From positions 620,001 through 684,000 of the forward strand of contig NZ_JBEGII010000001.1 of NCBI RefSeq assembly GCF_040675875.1: a stretch of DNA of 64,000 nt. The letters run 5' to 3'. Positions within the stretch are counted from its first letter, which is position 1, and each line of letters opens with the position of its first letter. Made by a program: the position numbers and the translations under genes. The stretch comes from Microbacterium sp. LWO12-1.2 (GTDB taxonomy: Bacteria > Actinomycetota > Actinomycetes > Actinomycetales > Microbacteriaceae). Below the pieces are notes generated by a model. That model saw nothing but the letters and a program-made list of their open reading frames with translations, searched no databases and was not told the origin of the DNA. Below are positions 33,905 to 43,479 of the stretch, one piece after another.

Positions 33905-34870
33905 ATGACCACCACAGATGAATCCCTTTCGCCCCCCGACCGCAGAGGTCGCTCGACCGATACTGATCCGTCCGTGCGGCGGGCCGTGCTGGCACCGTAC
34001 CTCCTGATCGTCGGCGCCGTGCTCGTGCTTCTGCTCGGCATGGGGTATCCCGTCGTCTGGCAGATCATCACGTCGTTCCAGAAGTACGGTGCACTGCAGC
34101 AACTCGGTGGCAAGGCGCCGGACTTCGTCGGGCTCGACAACTACATCGCCATCGCTCAGGACGGCACGTTCTGGGCCGTGACGTTCCGGTCTGTGCTCTT
34201 CTGCCTGGTGACGGCGTTCGCCACCATCGTCGTCGGCGTGCTCCTCGCGCTGCTGATGACAAAGGTCCACGCTGCTGCCCGCTTCACCCTGCAGATCGCG
34301 CTTCTCTTGGCGTGGGCCATGCCGGTGATCGCCGCCATGACGGTGTTCATCTGGCTCTTCAACCGTCAGCGCGGCGTCGTCAACTACCTTCTCAGCATGA
34401 TCCCGGGTGTCGACATGAAGGGCTTCAACTGGATCGGCACCACACCGCTGCTGTTCTTCGTCGTGGCCTCGATCATCATCATCTGGATGTCGGTGCCGTT
34501 CGTCGCGTTCTCGGCATACGCCGGACTCACACAGGTCAGCGGTGAGGTTCTCGAAGCCAGTCAGCTGGACGGCGCGAGTGCCGTGCAGCGGTTCCGCTTC
34601 ATCGTGTTTCCCGTGATCAAGCCAGTGATTGCGATCGTCCTTCTTCTGAACCTCATCTGGGATCTGCGCGTCTTCGCGCAGATCACGCTGTTGCAGGACG
34701 CCGGGCCGAAGTCGACGGACTACGACCTCCTCGGCACCTACATCTACAAGACCGGTGTCGCCGGTCTTGATTTCGGAGCCGGAGCAGCGATGTCGATCTT
34801 CGTCCTCGCGCTGACGATCGCTCTGAGCTGGTTCTATGTGCGCAGCCTCATCAAGGAGGAGGGAAAATGA
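33905..34870 (+). CDS. Sugar ABC transporter permease (MalF-like)
   Basis: A 321-residue permease with about six membrane helices. The first is LAPYLLIVGAVLVLLLGMGY; the coupling loop is EVLEASQLDGASAVQRFRFI and the following VFPVIKPVIAIVL helix. The LTQVSGEVLEA segment is the EAA motif of MalF-type proteins. ATG 33905 is preceded by a weak ribosome site, so translation may depend on upstream ribosomes. Its last four bases overlap the next permease start (ATGA). Confidence 0.88.
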   Translation: MTTTDESLSPPDRRGRSTDTDPSVRRAVLAPYLLIVGAVLVLLLGMGYPVVWQIITSFQKYGALQQLGGKAPDFVGLDNYIAIAQDGTFWAVTFRSVLFCLVTAFATIVVGVLLALLMTKVHAAARFTLQIALLLAWAMPVIAAMTVFIWLFNRQRGVVNYLLSMIPGVDMKGFNWIGTTPLLFFVVASIIIIWMSVPFVAFSAYAGLTQVSGEVLEASQLDGASAVQRFRFIVFPVIKPVIAIVLLLNLIWDLRVFAQITLLQDAGPKSTDYDLLGTYIYKTGVAGLDFGAGAAMSIFVLALTIALSWFYVRSLIKEEGK

Positions 34871-35784
34871 CTGTCACCGCCACCCGCCCTGCTGTCGTCA
34901 AGAGCGCCGGTCGCGTCGCCGTCAGCGCAGACGGGAGCCGCATCCCGATTCGTCGCCGCAAGCTCCGCCTCGGCACCTTGCTGCTCAGCATCCTGGCACT
35001 GTTCATCGCGGTCGTCTGGGCGTTCCCCGTCTACTGGATGGTCAACTCGTCCATGCTCTCGACGGCCACCCTCGAGTCCTCCACTCCGACGTTCTTCCCC
35101 GTCGGCGGCTCGTTGTCGAACTTCGAACGAGTGCTCACGCCGTCGTTCTTCTCCGCACTCGCCGTCAGCGTCGGAGTGACGCTTCTCTCGGTCGCCGTCT
35201 GCCTGACCTTCGCGTTCCTCGCATCCATCGCCATCAGCCGATTCAAGTTCCGCGGTCGGGTCTCGTTCATCGTGACCATCCTGCTCATCCAGATGCTCCC
35301 CGCCGAGGGGCTGTTCATCGCGCAGTACAAGATGATGGCGAGCTTCGGTCTGCTCAGCAACGTGCTGGGACTCAGCATCCTGTATGTCGCGGCGGTCGTG
35401 CCGTTCACGATCTGGATGCTGCGCGGCTTCGTCGCCGGAGTCCCGGCGGAGCTCGAGGAGGCGGGGATGATCGACGGGCTCAGCCGGACGCAGGCGTTCG
35501 TGCGCATCACCCTGCCGCTGCTGGCACCTGGGCTCGTCGCCTCCGGCGTGTTCGCGTTCCTGCAGTGCTGGAACGAGTTCACTGTCGCTCTGGTGATCAT
35601 GGAGAACAACCGGACCCTGCCGCTCTGGCTGCGCGGGTTCGTCCAGCAGAGCGCCACGCAGGCCATCGATTGGGGTCAGGTCATGGCGGCCTCGACGATC
35701 GTGGCGATCCCGGTGATCATCTTCTTCGTCATCGTTCAGGGGCGCATGACGAGTGGGCTCGTCGCCGGCGCTGTCAAGGGCTGA
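34867..35784 (+). CDS. Sugar ABC transporter permease (MalG-like)
   Basis: A 305-residue permease. It has a basic N-terminal tail (GSRIPIRRRKLRLGTL), six membrane helices and the MalG-type coupling loop AELEEAGMIDGLSRTQAFVR. GAGGAGG stands just before ATG 34867, which overlaps the upstream stop. It completes the pore with the 33905-34870 product. No ATPase gene follows: the next transcript is the glycine riboswitch. The energy-coupling ATPase must be encoded elsewhere, as with the shared MsiK ATPase of other actinobacteria. Confidence 0.88.
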   Translation: MTVTATRPAVVKSAGRVAVSADGSRIPIRRRKLRLGTLLLSILALFIAVVWAFPVYWMVNSSMLSTATLESSTPTFFPVGGSLSNFERVLTPSFFSALAVSVGVTLLSVAVCLTFAFLASIAISRFKFRGRVSFIVTILLIQMLPAEGLFIAQYKMMASFGLLSNVLGLSILYVAAVVPFTIWMLRGFVAGVPAELEEAGMIDGLSRTQAFVRITLPLLAPGLVASGVFAFLQCWNEFTVALVIMENNRTLPLWLRGFVQQSATQAIDWGQVMAASTIVAIPVIIFFVIVQGRMTSGLVAGAVKG

Positions 35785-35795
35785 GCGCCACCCGC

Positions 35796-35801
35796 TAGAC
35801 T
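35796..35801 (+). promoter_or_regulatory. -10 box of the gcvTHP operon
   Basis: TAGACT lies about 26 bases before the first base of the riboswitch fold and only 12 bases after the sugar permease stop, so the gcv operon has its own promoter. Confidence 0.5.
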
Positions 35802-35821
35802 GGTCCCACAACTGAAGACAG

Positions 35822-36032
35822 GCCGAATGACCCACGCGGGAGAGCCCTGGTGAACGCAGCCGGGCACCGAAGGAGCAAGCCTCCCCGCCAATCTCTCAGG
35901 TAACGCGTACCGCGCGGTTCCGGCCACTCTGAAAAGCGATTCCGATGTCTCGGGATCCGCCGACGGTGAAAGCCCTGCCCCCGTGCACAGGCGAAGCTCT
36001 CAGGCCTATGACAGAGGGGGAGTTCCTCGGAT
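35822..36032 (+). promoter_or_regulatory. Tandem glycine riboswitch
   Basis: Two glycine aptamers lie in series. Aptamer 1 begins GCGGGAGAGCCCTGG, contains CACCGAAGGAGCAAGCC and ATCTCTCAGG, and ends at CACTCTGAAAAGCG. Aptamer 2 has CGACGGTGAAAGCC, CACAGGCGAAGCTCTCAGG and GACAGAGGGGGAG. These are the conserved glycine-binding cores. The expression platform before gcvT includes the palindrome GGCGATGTCGCC near 36038, which may pair alternatively. Glycine is expected to switch on the cleavage-system genes. Confidence 0.9.
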
Positions 36033-36075
36033 CGGCGATGTCGCCGCTCCGCCCGTCCACATCCGGGAGAACTCC

Positions 36076-37260
36076 ATGTCCGATCCCCGCTACACCCCGC
36101 TGCGCGAGCGCCATGAGGCGCTCGGTGCGTCGTTCACCGACTTCGGCGGCTGGCAGATGCCCGTGCGTTACACGTCCGACCTGGCCGAGCACCACGCGGT
36201 GCGCCAGGCGGCCGGGCTTTTCGACATCTCGCACATGGCCGAGTTTCTGGTCACGGGCGAGCACGCCGCCGATTTCCTCGACTTCGCACTCGCCGGTCGC
36301 ATCTCCTCGATGCCCGTCGGGAAGGCGAAGTACTCGCTGGTCCTTGCTGACGACGGCGGGATCATCGACGACGTCATCGCGTACCGGCTCGCCGAGGACC
36401 GCTACCTGGTCATCGCCAATGCCGGCAACCGCGGTTTCGTCGACTCCGCCTTCGCCTCGCGCGTCAGGGACTTCCCTTCGATCCCCGAGCGAGAGCTGCC
36501 CGCCCGCGCGGAAGGCGAGGAGCGCAGCTTCGCAGGATTCCTCGGCGATCGCGGCGTCGACGTGGAGGACGTGTCGGACTCGTACGCGCTGCTCGCGGTG
36601 CAGGGACCGACCGCGGCCGCCATCGTCGCTGCGACGGAGGGGATCACCGATGTCAGCACGCCGTGGGCGGAGCAGAAGTACTATGCGTGGGCCGATGCCT
36701 CTTTCCTCGGCGAGCCGCTGCTGATCGCCCGCACCGGATACACGGGTGAGGACGGCTTCGAGCTCCTCGTCCGCGCAGAGGATGCCGTCGCCCTCTGGGA
36801 TGCCGTGTCGGTCGCGGGGGAGGGCCACGGCCTCGTCCCCGCCGGACTGGCGGCACGTGACACGCTCCGCCTCGAGGCGGGCATGCCCCTGTACGGCCAC
36901 GAGCTCAGCCGCGAGACGAAGCCCTCGCAGGCAGGGCTCGGCCGCGTGGTGGCCGCCGACAAAGAGCGTTTCGTCGGCAAGGACTCCGCGCCGGCGTCCG
37001 CCGATGCCCCGGTGCTCGTCGGCCTCGCCGCCGAAGGCAAGCGCGCCGGTCGCGCCGGTTATGCGGTCGTCGCCGAAGACGGCACCGTGCTGGGCGAGAT
37101 CACCAGCGGTGCCCTCAGCCCCACCCTCGGCCACCCGATCGCGATGGCCTACGTGACTCCTTCTTCCGCGGAAGAGGGAACCGCAGTATTCCTGGATGTG
37201 CGGGGGACGAAGATCCCCGCGACCGTGACCGCCCTGCCTTTCTACCGGAGGACCAAATGA
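36076..37260 (+). CDS. gcvT: Glycine cleavage system aminomethyltransferase (T protein)
   Basis: A 394-residue folate-dependent enzyme that releases ammonia from the aminomethyl-lipoyl H protein and forms methylene-tetrahydrofolate. Landmarks are [29 protein letters not shown], the [15 protein letters not shown] folate-site motif and the [16 protein letters not shown] stretch. ATG 36076 has GGGAGAA a few bases upstream; the frame remains open into the riboswitch but has no better start. The gene overlaps gcvH by four bases. It is longer than the usual 360-370 residues by a loop near residues 120-165. Confidence 0.95.
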   Translation: MSDPRYTPLRERHEALGASFTDFGGWQMPVRYTSDLAEHHAVRQAAGLFDISHMAEFLVTGEHAADFLDFALAGRISSMPVGKAKYSLVLADDGGIIDDVIAYRLAEDRYLVIANAGNRGFVDSAFASRVRDFPSIPERELPARAEGEERSFAGFLGDRGVDVEDVSDSYALLAVQGPTAAAIVAATEGITDVSTPWAEQKYYAWADASFLGEPLLIARTGYTGEDGFELLVRAEDAVALWDAVSVAGEGHGLVPAGLAARDTLRLEAGMPLYGHELSRETKPSQAGLGRVVAADKERFVGKDSAPASADAPVLVGLAAEGKRAGRAGYAVVAEDGTVLGEITSGALSPTLGHPIAMAYVTPSSAEEGTAVFLDVRGTKIPATVTALPFYRRTK

Positions 37261-37652
37261 CCGACCTCAACGCACTGCGCTACACCGAAGAACACGAGTG
37301 GATCGCCGCTGGCCCTTCGACAGGCTCAGGGACCCAGACCGTGGCCATCGGGATCACCGACTACGCCGCAGAGAAGCTGGGCGACGTCGTGTTCGTCGAG
37401 CTGCCCGCTGTGGGCACCGAGCTCACCGCCGGTTCCGTGGTCGGCGAGATCGAGTCGACCAAGTCGGTGGGCGAGCTGTACGCGCCCGTCGCGGGAACCG
37501 TCGTCGAGATCAATGACGCCGTCGTCGACGACCCCTCGCTCGTGAACGCCGAGCCGTTCGCCGGCGGATGGCTGATCAAGGTGTCCGTCGCGGCGGGTGC
37601 GCTCGACGGACTGCTGGACCGCGACGCGTACGTCGCGCTCACGGAGGGCTGA
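37257..37652 (+). CDS. gcvH: Glycine cleavage system H protein with repeat-derived insertion
   Basis: A 131-residue lipoyl carrier. The lipoylated residue is K69 in [16 protein letters not shown]. The core reads [20 protein letters not shown] and [20 protein letters not shown]. Residues 19-27 (GPSTGSGTQ) are foreign to the family: they are encoded by a palindromic repeat inserted in frame into the first surface loop, between EHEWIAA and TVAIGI. The insertion should be tolerated because it leaves the barrel strands intact. ATG 37257 overlaps the gcvT stop. Confidence 0.93.
   Translation: MTDLNALRYTEEHEWIAAGPSTGSGTQTVAIGITDYAAEKLGDVVFVELPAVGTELTAGSVVGEIESTKSVGELYAPVAGTVVEINDAVVDDPSLVNAEPFAGGWLIKVSVAAGALDGLLDRDAYVALTEG
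37311..37335. repeat. Palindromic repeat element inside gcvH
   Basis: The segment begins GGCCCTTCGACAGG and ends CTCAGGGACCC, an imperfect inverted repeat of a type known to be scattered in bacterial genomes, often as GGTCCCTGAGCCTGTCGAAG. Here it is translated as GPSTGSGTQ. Confidence 0.7.
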
Positions 37653-37659
37653 TCCAGAA

Positions 37660-40542
37660 GTGGTCTCTTTCGCCGATCGTCACATCGGACCCACCGACGC
37701 TGCACAGCGCACCATGCTGGACGCACTCGGGGTCACCTCTCCGCTCGAGGATGGGAGCCCGGTCGACGCGCTCATGCGCCAGGCCGTGCCGTCCGCGATC
37801 TTCACCGACGCAGGGGAGTCCGTGATCCCGCGCGCTGCCAGCGAGACAGAGGCGCTCGCCGAGCTCCGTGCGCTCGCCTCGCGCAACGCGGTGAACCGGC
37901 CGATGATCGGCCTCGGGTACTACGGCACGATCACCCCGCAGGTGATCCAGCGCAACGTGCTCGAGAACCCTTCCTGGTACACGGCGTACACGCCCTACCA
38001 GCCGGAGATCTCGCAGGGACGCCTGGAGGCGCTCATCAACTTCCAGACCATGGTGTCCGAGCTCACCGGGCTGTCGACGGCGAACGCCTCGATGCTCGAC
38101 GAGTCGACGGCCGTGGTCGAGGGCATGCTGCTCGCCCGTCGCGCCTCGAAGTCGACGTCGAACGTGTTCGCGGTCGACACCGACGCTCTCCCGCAGACCA
38201 AGGCCCTGTTGGCCACACGCGCCGACGCCGTGGGTATCGAGCTCGTGGCGGTCGACATCGCGGCAGGTGAAGAGCTCCCGGCGGAGCTGTTCGGTGTGTT
38301 CGTGCAGTACCCCGGCGCATCCGGCAACGTGTGGAACCCGTCGGCCGTGATCGACGCCGCGCACCTCGTGGGCGGGCTGGCCGTCGTCGCCGCCGACCTG
38401 CTCGCGCTGACGCTGATCGCCTCGCCAGGCTCGCTCGGTGCCGATGTCGCGGTCGGCACGACGCAGCGTTTCGGAGTGCCGATGGGCTTCGGCGGCCCGC
38501 ATGCCGGATACATGGCCGTGCGCGCCGGACTCGAGCGTCAGCTCCCCGGTCGCCTGGTCGGGGTGTCGGTCGATGCCGACGGCAAGCCGGCCTACCGCCT
38601 CTCGCTGCAGACGCGCGAGCAGCACATCCGCCGCGAGAAGGCCACGTCGAACATCTGCACCGCCCAGGTGCTGCTCGCCGTGATGGCGTCGATGTACGCC
38701 GTCTACCATGGGCCGGATGGATTGCGTGAGATCGCGCGTCAGGTGGCCGACAAGACTCTGCGGCTCCGCGATTGGCTCATCGAGGCTGGTGTCGAGGTCG
38801 CGCACGACGCTTTCTTCGACACCGTGCAGGTGCGCGTGCCCGGACGTGCGGCGGAGTATGCCGCGCAGGCGCACGACGGCTACGGCATCCTGCTGCACGT
38901 CGCGGATGCCGACACGATCAGCATCGCGGTCGATGAGACCACCACTTTCGGCGAGCTGCATCAGGTCGCCATGGTGTTCGGAGGCCAGCAGCAGCGGGCG
39001 TTCGGCTGGTTCGAGAGCGGCTCACGTGGCGCCCTGCCCGAGGCGCTGCTCCGCCAGGACGAGTACCTGACACACCCGGTCTTCCACGCCCACCGCAGCG
39101 AGACCGCCATGATGCGGTATCTCAAGAGCCTCGCCGACCGTGACTACGCCCTCGACCGGGGCATGATCCCGCTGGGGTCGTGCACCATGAAGCTCAACGC
39201 CGCGACCGAGATGGCAGCGATCACGTGGCCCGAGTTCGCGGGCATCCACCCCTTCGCGCCGGCGTCCGATGTGGCGGGCTATCTCGAACTGATCGATCAG
39301 CTCGAGACCTGGCTCGCCGAGGTCACGGGATACGACGCGGTCTCGCTGCAGCCGAACGCCGGCTCGCAGGGGGAGCTCGCCGGGCTCCTCGCGATCCGCG
39401 GATACCACCTCGCGAACGGCGACGCCCAGCGCACGGTGTGCCTCATCCCGTCGTCCGCGCACGGCACGAACGCCGCCTCTGCGGTGCTTGCCGGCATGAA
39501 GGTCGTCGTGGTCGCGTGCGATGAGCTCGGCAACGTGGATCTCGACGATCTGCGTGCCAAGATCGCTGCGCACGCCGAGTCGCTGTCTGCGCTGATGATC
39601 ACGTACCCGTCCACGCACGGCGTGTACGAGCAGGACGTGGTCGAGATCACCTCCGCGGTGCACGACGCCGGCGGGCAGGTCTACGTCGACGGCGCGAACC
39701 TCAATGCGCTGCTCGGCTACGCGCGCTTCGGCGACCTCGGGGGCGATGTCTCGCACCTCAACCTGCACAAGACCTTCGCAATCCCGCACGGCGGCGGGGG
39801 ACCTGGCGTGGGGCCGGTGGCCGCCAAGGCGCACCTCGCGCCGTTCCTGCCCGCGCACCCGCTCGCGCAGCGCGCGGAGCATGCCGGTGGCTTCGTGTTC
39901 GAGGGCGGCGCCGTCTCGGCCGCTCCCTACGGCTCCGCCGGGATCCTGCCGATCTCCTGGGCCTATGTGCGCATGATGGGCGCCGACGGTCTGCGCCGGG
40001 CGACAGCCGCTGCCGTCCTCTCGGCGAACTACATCGCGGTGCGGCTCGGCGAGCACTATCCGGTGCTCTACGCCGGCGAGGACGGGCGGGTCGCGCACGA
40101 GTGCATCCTCGACCTGCGTCCGCTCAAGGAAGCCACGGGCATCACGGTGGACGACGTCGCGAAGCGTCTGATCGACTACGGCTTCCACGCGCCGACCATG
40201 TCGTTCCCCGTCGCGGGCACGCTGATGGTCGAGCCGACCGAATCCGAGGATCTGGCGGAGATCGAACGGTTCATCGAGGCCATGATCATGATCAAGGCCG
40301 AGGCGGATGCCGTGGCAGCCGGCCGTTGGCCTGCGGATGACAACCCGCTCGTGCACGCACCTCACACCGCCGTCTCGTTGATCGCGGGGGAGTGGAACCA
40401 CGCCTACACCCGCGAGGACGCCGCCTACCCTGTGCACGCACTCGTCGCCGGCAAGTACTGGCCACCTGTGCGCCGTATCGATCAGGCGTACGGCGACCGC
40501 AACCTGGTGTGCGCCTGCCCGCCCATCGAGGCGTTCGCCTGA
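37660..40542 (+). CDS. gcvP: Glycine dehydrogenase (decarboxylating), P protein
   Basis: A 960-residue homodimer-type P protein with two aminotransferase-like halves. N-terminal landmarks are [14 protein letters not shown] and [20 protein letters not shown]; the PLP lysine is in [17 protein letters not shown], followed by the glycine-rich GVGPV loop. It decarboxylates glycine and transfers the aminomethyl group to GcvH. GTG 37660 lies eight bases after the gcvH stop with CGGAGGG about 12 bases upstream; it starts directly at [10 protein letters not shown], where homologues begin. Longer starts inside gcvH are rejected. The protein ends normally. Confidence 0.95.
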   Translation: MVSFADRHIGPTDAAQRTMLDALGVTSPLEDGSPVDALMRQAVPSAIFTDAGESVIPRAASETEALAELRALASRNAVNRPMIGLGYYGTITPQVIQRNVLENPSWYTAYTPYQPEISQGRLEALINFQTMVSELTGLSTANASMLDESTAVVEGMLLARRASKSTSNVFAVDTDALPQTKALLATRADAVGIELVAVDIAAGEELPAELFGVFVQYPGASGNVWNPSAVIDAAHLVGGLAVVAADLLALTLIASPGSLGADVAVGTTQRFGVPMGFGGPHAGYMAVRAGLERQLPGRLVGVSVDADGKPAYRLSLQTREQHIRREKATSNICTAQVLLAVMASMYAVYHGPDGLREIARQVADKTLRLRDWLIEAGVEVAHDAFFDTVQVRVPGRAAEYAAQAHDGYGILLHVADADTISIAVDETTTFGELHQVAMVFGGQQQRAFGWFESGSRGALPEALLRQDEYLTHPVFHAHRSETAMMRYLKSLADRDYALDRGMIPLGSCTMKLNAATEMAAITWPEFAGIHPFAPASDVAGYLELIDQLETWLAEVTGYDAVSLQPNAGSQGELAGLLAIRGYHLANGDAQRTVCLIPSSAHGTNAASAVLAGMKVVVVACDELGNVDLDDLRAKIAAHAESLSALMITYPSTHGVYEQDVVEITSAVHDAGGQVYVDGANLNALLGYARFGDLGGDVSHLNLHKTFAIPHGGGGPGVGPVAAKAHLAPFLPAHPLAQRAEHAGGFVFEGGAVSAAPYGSAGILPISWAYVRMMGADGLRRATAAAVLSANYIAVRLGEHYPVLYAGEDGRVAHECILDLRPLKEATGITVDDVAKRLIDYGFHAPTMSFPVAGTLMVEPTESEDLAEIERFIEAMIMIKAEADAVAAGRWPADDNPLVHAPHTAVSLIAGEWNHAYTREDAAYPVHALVAGKYWPPVRRIDQAYGDRNLVCACPPIEAFA

Positions 40543-40562
40543 CGCATACTGCTCGAGCCATG

Positions 40563-40599
40563 ACGGCGCCGTGTCACCTGAGGGTGTGCACGGCGCCGT
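40563..40599 (+). terminator. Terminator after gcvP
   Basis: ACGGCGCCGTG (40563-40573) and CACGGCGCCGT (40589-40599) are perfect 11-bp inverted copies, followed by TCTGC. The stem lies 20 bases past the gcvP stop. Confidence 0.65.
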
Positions 40600-40636
40600 T
40601 CTGCATCGACGGGGTGCGTCGCACGGGGTGTTTCGT

Positions 40637-40712
40637 ACATGTCACATGTTGGTCACCACTCAGTAACGAATGATTAGCCGAGCTCTGCAGGCGACGACCA
40701 CCGGGTTACGCT
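40637..40712 (+). promoter_or_regulatory. Promoter region of the oligopeptide ABC operon
   Basis: A 5-3-5 inverted repeat ACATG-TCA-CATGT (40637-40649) lies in a locally AT-richer stretch, 57 bases before a TACGCT -10-like box (40707-40712). The repeat is a possible operator. Confidence 0.35.
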
Positions 40713-40776
40713 CAACTATCCCTACGCGTTCAACGGTGAGCGCGCAGATTGAGTGACAGTCCAGGAGGACAACAAA

Positions 40777-42450
40777 GTGAAGCGCAACAAGATCGCCCTT
40801 GCGGGCACCGCGCTGTTCGCGATCGGCGCCCTGGCGCTCGCGGGCTGCGCGAGTGGTGGCGGAAACGACTCGGGAGACAACGGCGCAGGGTCGGCCGACC
40901 CGGATGCCATCATCACCACGAACGGCTCCGAGCCGGAGAACCCGCTGATCCCGACCAACACCAACGAGGTCGGCGGCGGAAAGATCCTCGACGAGATCTT
41001 CGCGGGTCTCATCTACTACGACGCCGACGGCAAGCCGGTGAACGACGTCGCCGAGGAGATCACCACCGAGGACCCGCAGCACCTCACGGTCAAGATCAAG
41101 GAAGGCCTGAAGTTCACCAACGGTGAGGAGATCACCGCCGACAACTTCATCAAGGCGTGGAACTACGGGGCACAGGCCGAGAACGCCCAGCTCTCCGGCT
41201 ACTTCTTCGAGGACATCGAGGGCTTCATCAATGACCCGGGCGACCCGAACAACCCCGATGACGACATCTTCGGCGCACAGGGCGACCTCGCCGGCCTGAA
41301 GCAGGTCGACGACTACACCTTCACGATCGAGCTCAACAAGCCGGCCTCCGACTTCGCTCTGCGTCTCGGCTACTCGGCGTTCTACCCGCTCCCTGACGTC
41401 GCGTTCGAGGACATCGACGCGTTCGGTCAGAACCCGATCGGCAACGGCCCGTACAAGATCGATGGCGACGACGCGTGGCAGCACGACGTGCAGATCGACC
41501 TCGTGCGCAACGACGACTACGAAGGCGGACGCAAGGCGGCCAACGGCGGTCTGTCGATCATCTTCTACGCCACGCAGGAGGCGGCGTACGCCGACCTGCT
41601 GTCGAACGAGGTCGACGTCATCGACGCGATCCCGACCAACTCGCTCCAGGTCTTCACCGATGAGCTCGGCGACCGTGCTGTGAACCAGCCCTCCGCCGTG
41701 TTCCAGTCCTTCACGATCGGACAGTTCCTCCCGCACTTCAGCGGCGAAGAGGGCCAGCTGCGCCGTCAGGCGCTGTCGATGGCGATCAACCGTGAAGAGA
41801 TCACCGAGACGATCTTCTCGGGCACCCGTACCCCGGCAGCTGACTTCACGTCCCCGGTGATCGACGGCTGGTCCGACTCGGTTCCCGGCAGCGAGGTCCT
41901 CGAGTACAACCCCGACGAGGCGAAGAAGCTGTGGGCCGAGGCCGACGCCATCTCGCCGTGGGACGGCGATTTCAAGATCGCGTACAACGCCGATGGTGGA
42001 CACGACGCCTGGGTCGATGCAGTGAGCAACAGCATCAAGAACACGCTGGGCATCGAAGCTTCCGGTGACCCGTACCCGACCTTCCAGGACCTTCGCACGA
42101 AGATCAACGACCGCACGATCACGACCGCTGCGCGTTCGGGATGGCAGGCGGACTACCCGGGTCTGTACAACTTCCTCGGCCCGCTCTACGCGACGGGTGC
42201 CGGATCCAACGACGGTGACTACTCGAACCCCGAGTTCGACGACCTCATCAAGGCCGGTATCAGCAACCCTGACCCGGCCGCGCAGATCGAGGACTTCACC
42301 AAGGCGCAGGAGGTCCTGTTCCAGGATCTGCCCGCGATCCCGCTGTGGTACTCCAACGTCACCGGTGGCTTCGGTGAGAGCGTCGACAACGTCACGTTCG
42401 GCTGGAACTCCGTGCCGCTCTACTACGAGATCACGAAGGCCGGCGAGTAA
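40777..42450 (+). CDS. Oligopeptide ABC transporter substrate-binding lipoprotein
   Basis: A 557-residue family-5 binding protein of the OppA type. The signal peptide (KRNKIALAGTALFAIGALAL) ends at lipobox LAGCA. Mature landmarks are GGGKILDEIFAGLIYYDADG, LKFTNGEEITADNFIKAWNY, GNGPYKIDGDDAWQHD and LRRQALSMAINREEITETIF. The GTG at 40777 is chosen because AGGAGG lies eight bases upstream and a lipoprotein signal begins there. It feeds peptides to the permeases encoded downstream. It is highly acidic, as expected of an exported binding protein. Confidence 0.92.
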   Translation: MKRNKIALAGTALFAIGALALAGCASGGGNDSGDNGAGSADPDAIITTNGSEPENPLIPTNTNEVGGGKILDEIFAGLIYYDADGKPVNDVAEEITTEDPQHLTVKIKEGLKFTNGEEITADNFIKAWNYGAQAENAQLSGYFFEDIEGFINDPGDPNNPDDDIFGAQGDLAGLKQVDDYTFTIELNKPASDFALRLGYSAFYPLPDVAFEDIDAFGQNPIGNGPYKIDGDDAWQHDVQIDLVRNDDYEGGRKAANGGLSIIFYATQEAAYADLLSNEVDVIDAIPTNSLQVFTDELGDRAVNQPSAVFQSFTIGQFLPHFSGEEGQLRRQALSMAINREEITETIFSGTRTPAADFTSPVIDGWSDSVPGSEVLEYNPDEAKKLWAEADAISPWDGDFKIAYNADGGHDAWVDAVSNSIKNTLGIEASGDPYPTFQDLRTKINDRTITTAARSGWQADYPGLYNFLGPLYATGAGSNDGDYSNPEFDDLIKAGISNPDPAAQIEDFTKAQEVLFQDLPAIPLWYSNVTGGFGESVDNVTFGWNSVPLYYEITKAGE

Positions 42451-42468
42451 GTTCTGACGGCACTTCAC

Positions 42469-42505
42469 TGTGAGGCGGTGACGATTCTTTCGTCATCGCC
42501 TCACA
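42469..42505 (+). terminator. Intercistronic hairpin after the oligopeptide-binding protein gene
   Basis: TGTGAGGCGGTGACGA (42469-42484) and TCGTCATCGCCTCACA (42490-42505) pair over 16 positions with a single G-U pair and a five-base loop. It resembles a partial terminator that keeps the binding protein in excess over the permeases. Confidence 0.7.
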
Positions 42506-42552
42506 GGCTTGTGTTCGCGTAGCTTGCTTTCCCCTCGAGAAGGGACAAGCGG

Positions 42553-43479
42553 ATGCTCGGTTATATTCTGAGGCGTCTTCTGCAGGTGATCCCGGTCTTC
42601 TTCGGAGCCACCCTGCTCATTTACTTCCTGGTTTTCGCCATGCCTGGCGATCCGATCCTCGCCCTGTTCGGCGACAAGACTCCGAGCCCGGCGGTCGTCG
42701 CCCAGCTGCGTGAGCAGTACCACCTGAACGAGCCGTTCCTCGTGCAGTACTGGTACTACATCACCGGCGTCTTCCAGGGAGACCTCGGCACCACCTACTC
42801 AGGTCGTCCGGTCTCCACCGTGCTGGCCGCCACGCTGCCCGTCACCGGGCGCCTCGCCGTGATGGCGATCGGTATCGAGTTCGTGCTGGCGATCTTCATC
42901 GGCACGATCTCGGCGCTGCGCAAGGGCAAGCTGTTCGACAACTCGTCGCTCATCGTGGCTCTCGTTGCGATTGCGATCCCGATCTTCGTGGTCGCGTTCC
43001 TCGCGCAGTACTTCCTGGCGATCCAACTCGGGTGGTTCAAACCCACAGTGGGGGCGGACAACGACTGGGGCGGCCTCTGGCTGCCGGCGATCGTGCTCGG
43101 CTTCAGCCTGTACGCCGTGAGCATGCGCCTGATGCGCAGCTCGGTCATCGACACCCTGAACCAGGACTGGGTGCGCACCGCCTACAGCAAGGGTCTTTCG
43201 CGCAATCGTGTGCTTCCGGTGCACGTGCTGCGGAACTCTCTGATCCCGGTGATCACGAACTCCGCAACGAACTTCGGAGTGCTGCTCGTCGGCGCCACCG
43301 TCACGGAGGGCATCTTCAACGTGCCCGGTGTCGGCAAGACGCTGTTCGAGGCGATCCAGCGCGGCGAGGGACCGACAGTCGTCTCGTTCGTCACCGTGTT
43401 CGTCATCCTGTACGTCCTGGTGAATCTGTTCATCGACCTGCTCTACGGTCTGCTCGACCCGAGGATCCGCTATGTCTGA
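42553..43479 (+). CDS. Oligopeptide ABC transporter permease, OppB-like
   Basis: A 308-residue permease with the OppB N-terminus (MLGYILRRLLQVIPVFFGAT), the conserved LREQYHLNEPFLVQYWYYI segment, six membrane helices and the coupling loop TAYSKGLSRNRVLPVHVLRN. The end (LYGLLDPRIRYV) is characteristic. ATG 42553 is preceded by GAGAAGGGACAAG. Its stop overlaps the next permease by eight bases. It forms half of the pore used by the 40777-42450 binding protein. Confidence 0.92.
   Translation: MLGYILRRLLQVIPVFFGATLLIYFLVFAMPGDPILALFGDKTPSPAVVAQLREQYHLNEPFLVQYWYYITGVFQGDLGTTYSGRPVSTVLAATLPVTGRLAVMAIGIEFVLAIFIGTISALRKGKLFDNSSLIVALVAIAIPIFVVAFLAQYFLAIQLGWFKPTVGADNDWGGLWLPAIVLGFSLYAVSMRLMRSSVIDTLNQDWVRTAYSKGLSRNRVLPVHVLRNSLIPVITNSATNFGVLLVGATVTEGIFNVPGVGKTLFEAIQRGEGPTVVSFVTVFVILYVLVNLFIDLLYGLLDPRIRYV

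Noticed and set aside
35945..36724. Open frames running through the glycine riboswitch into gcvT
   Set aside because: The region matches conserved glycine aptamer cores; gcvT has a good ribosome site and start at 36076.
39022..40437. Long minus-strand frame antisense to gcvP
   Set aside because: gcvP is complete and its PLP motif is intact; the antisense frame has no recognisable protein.
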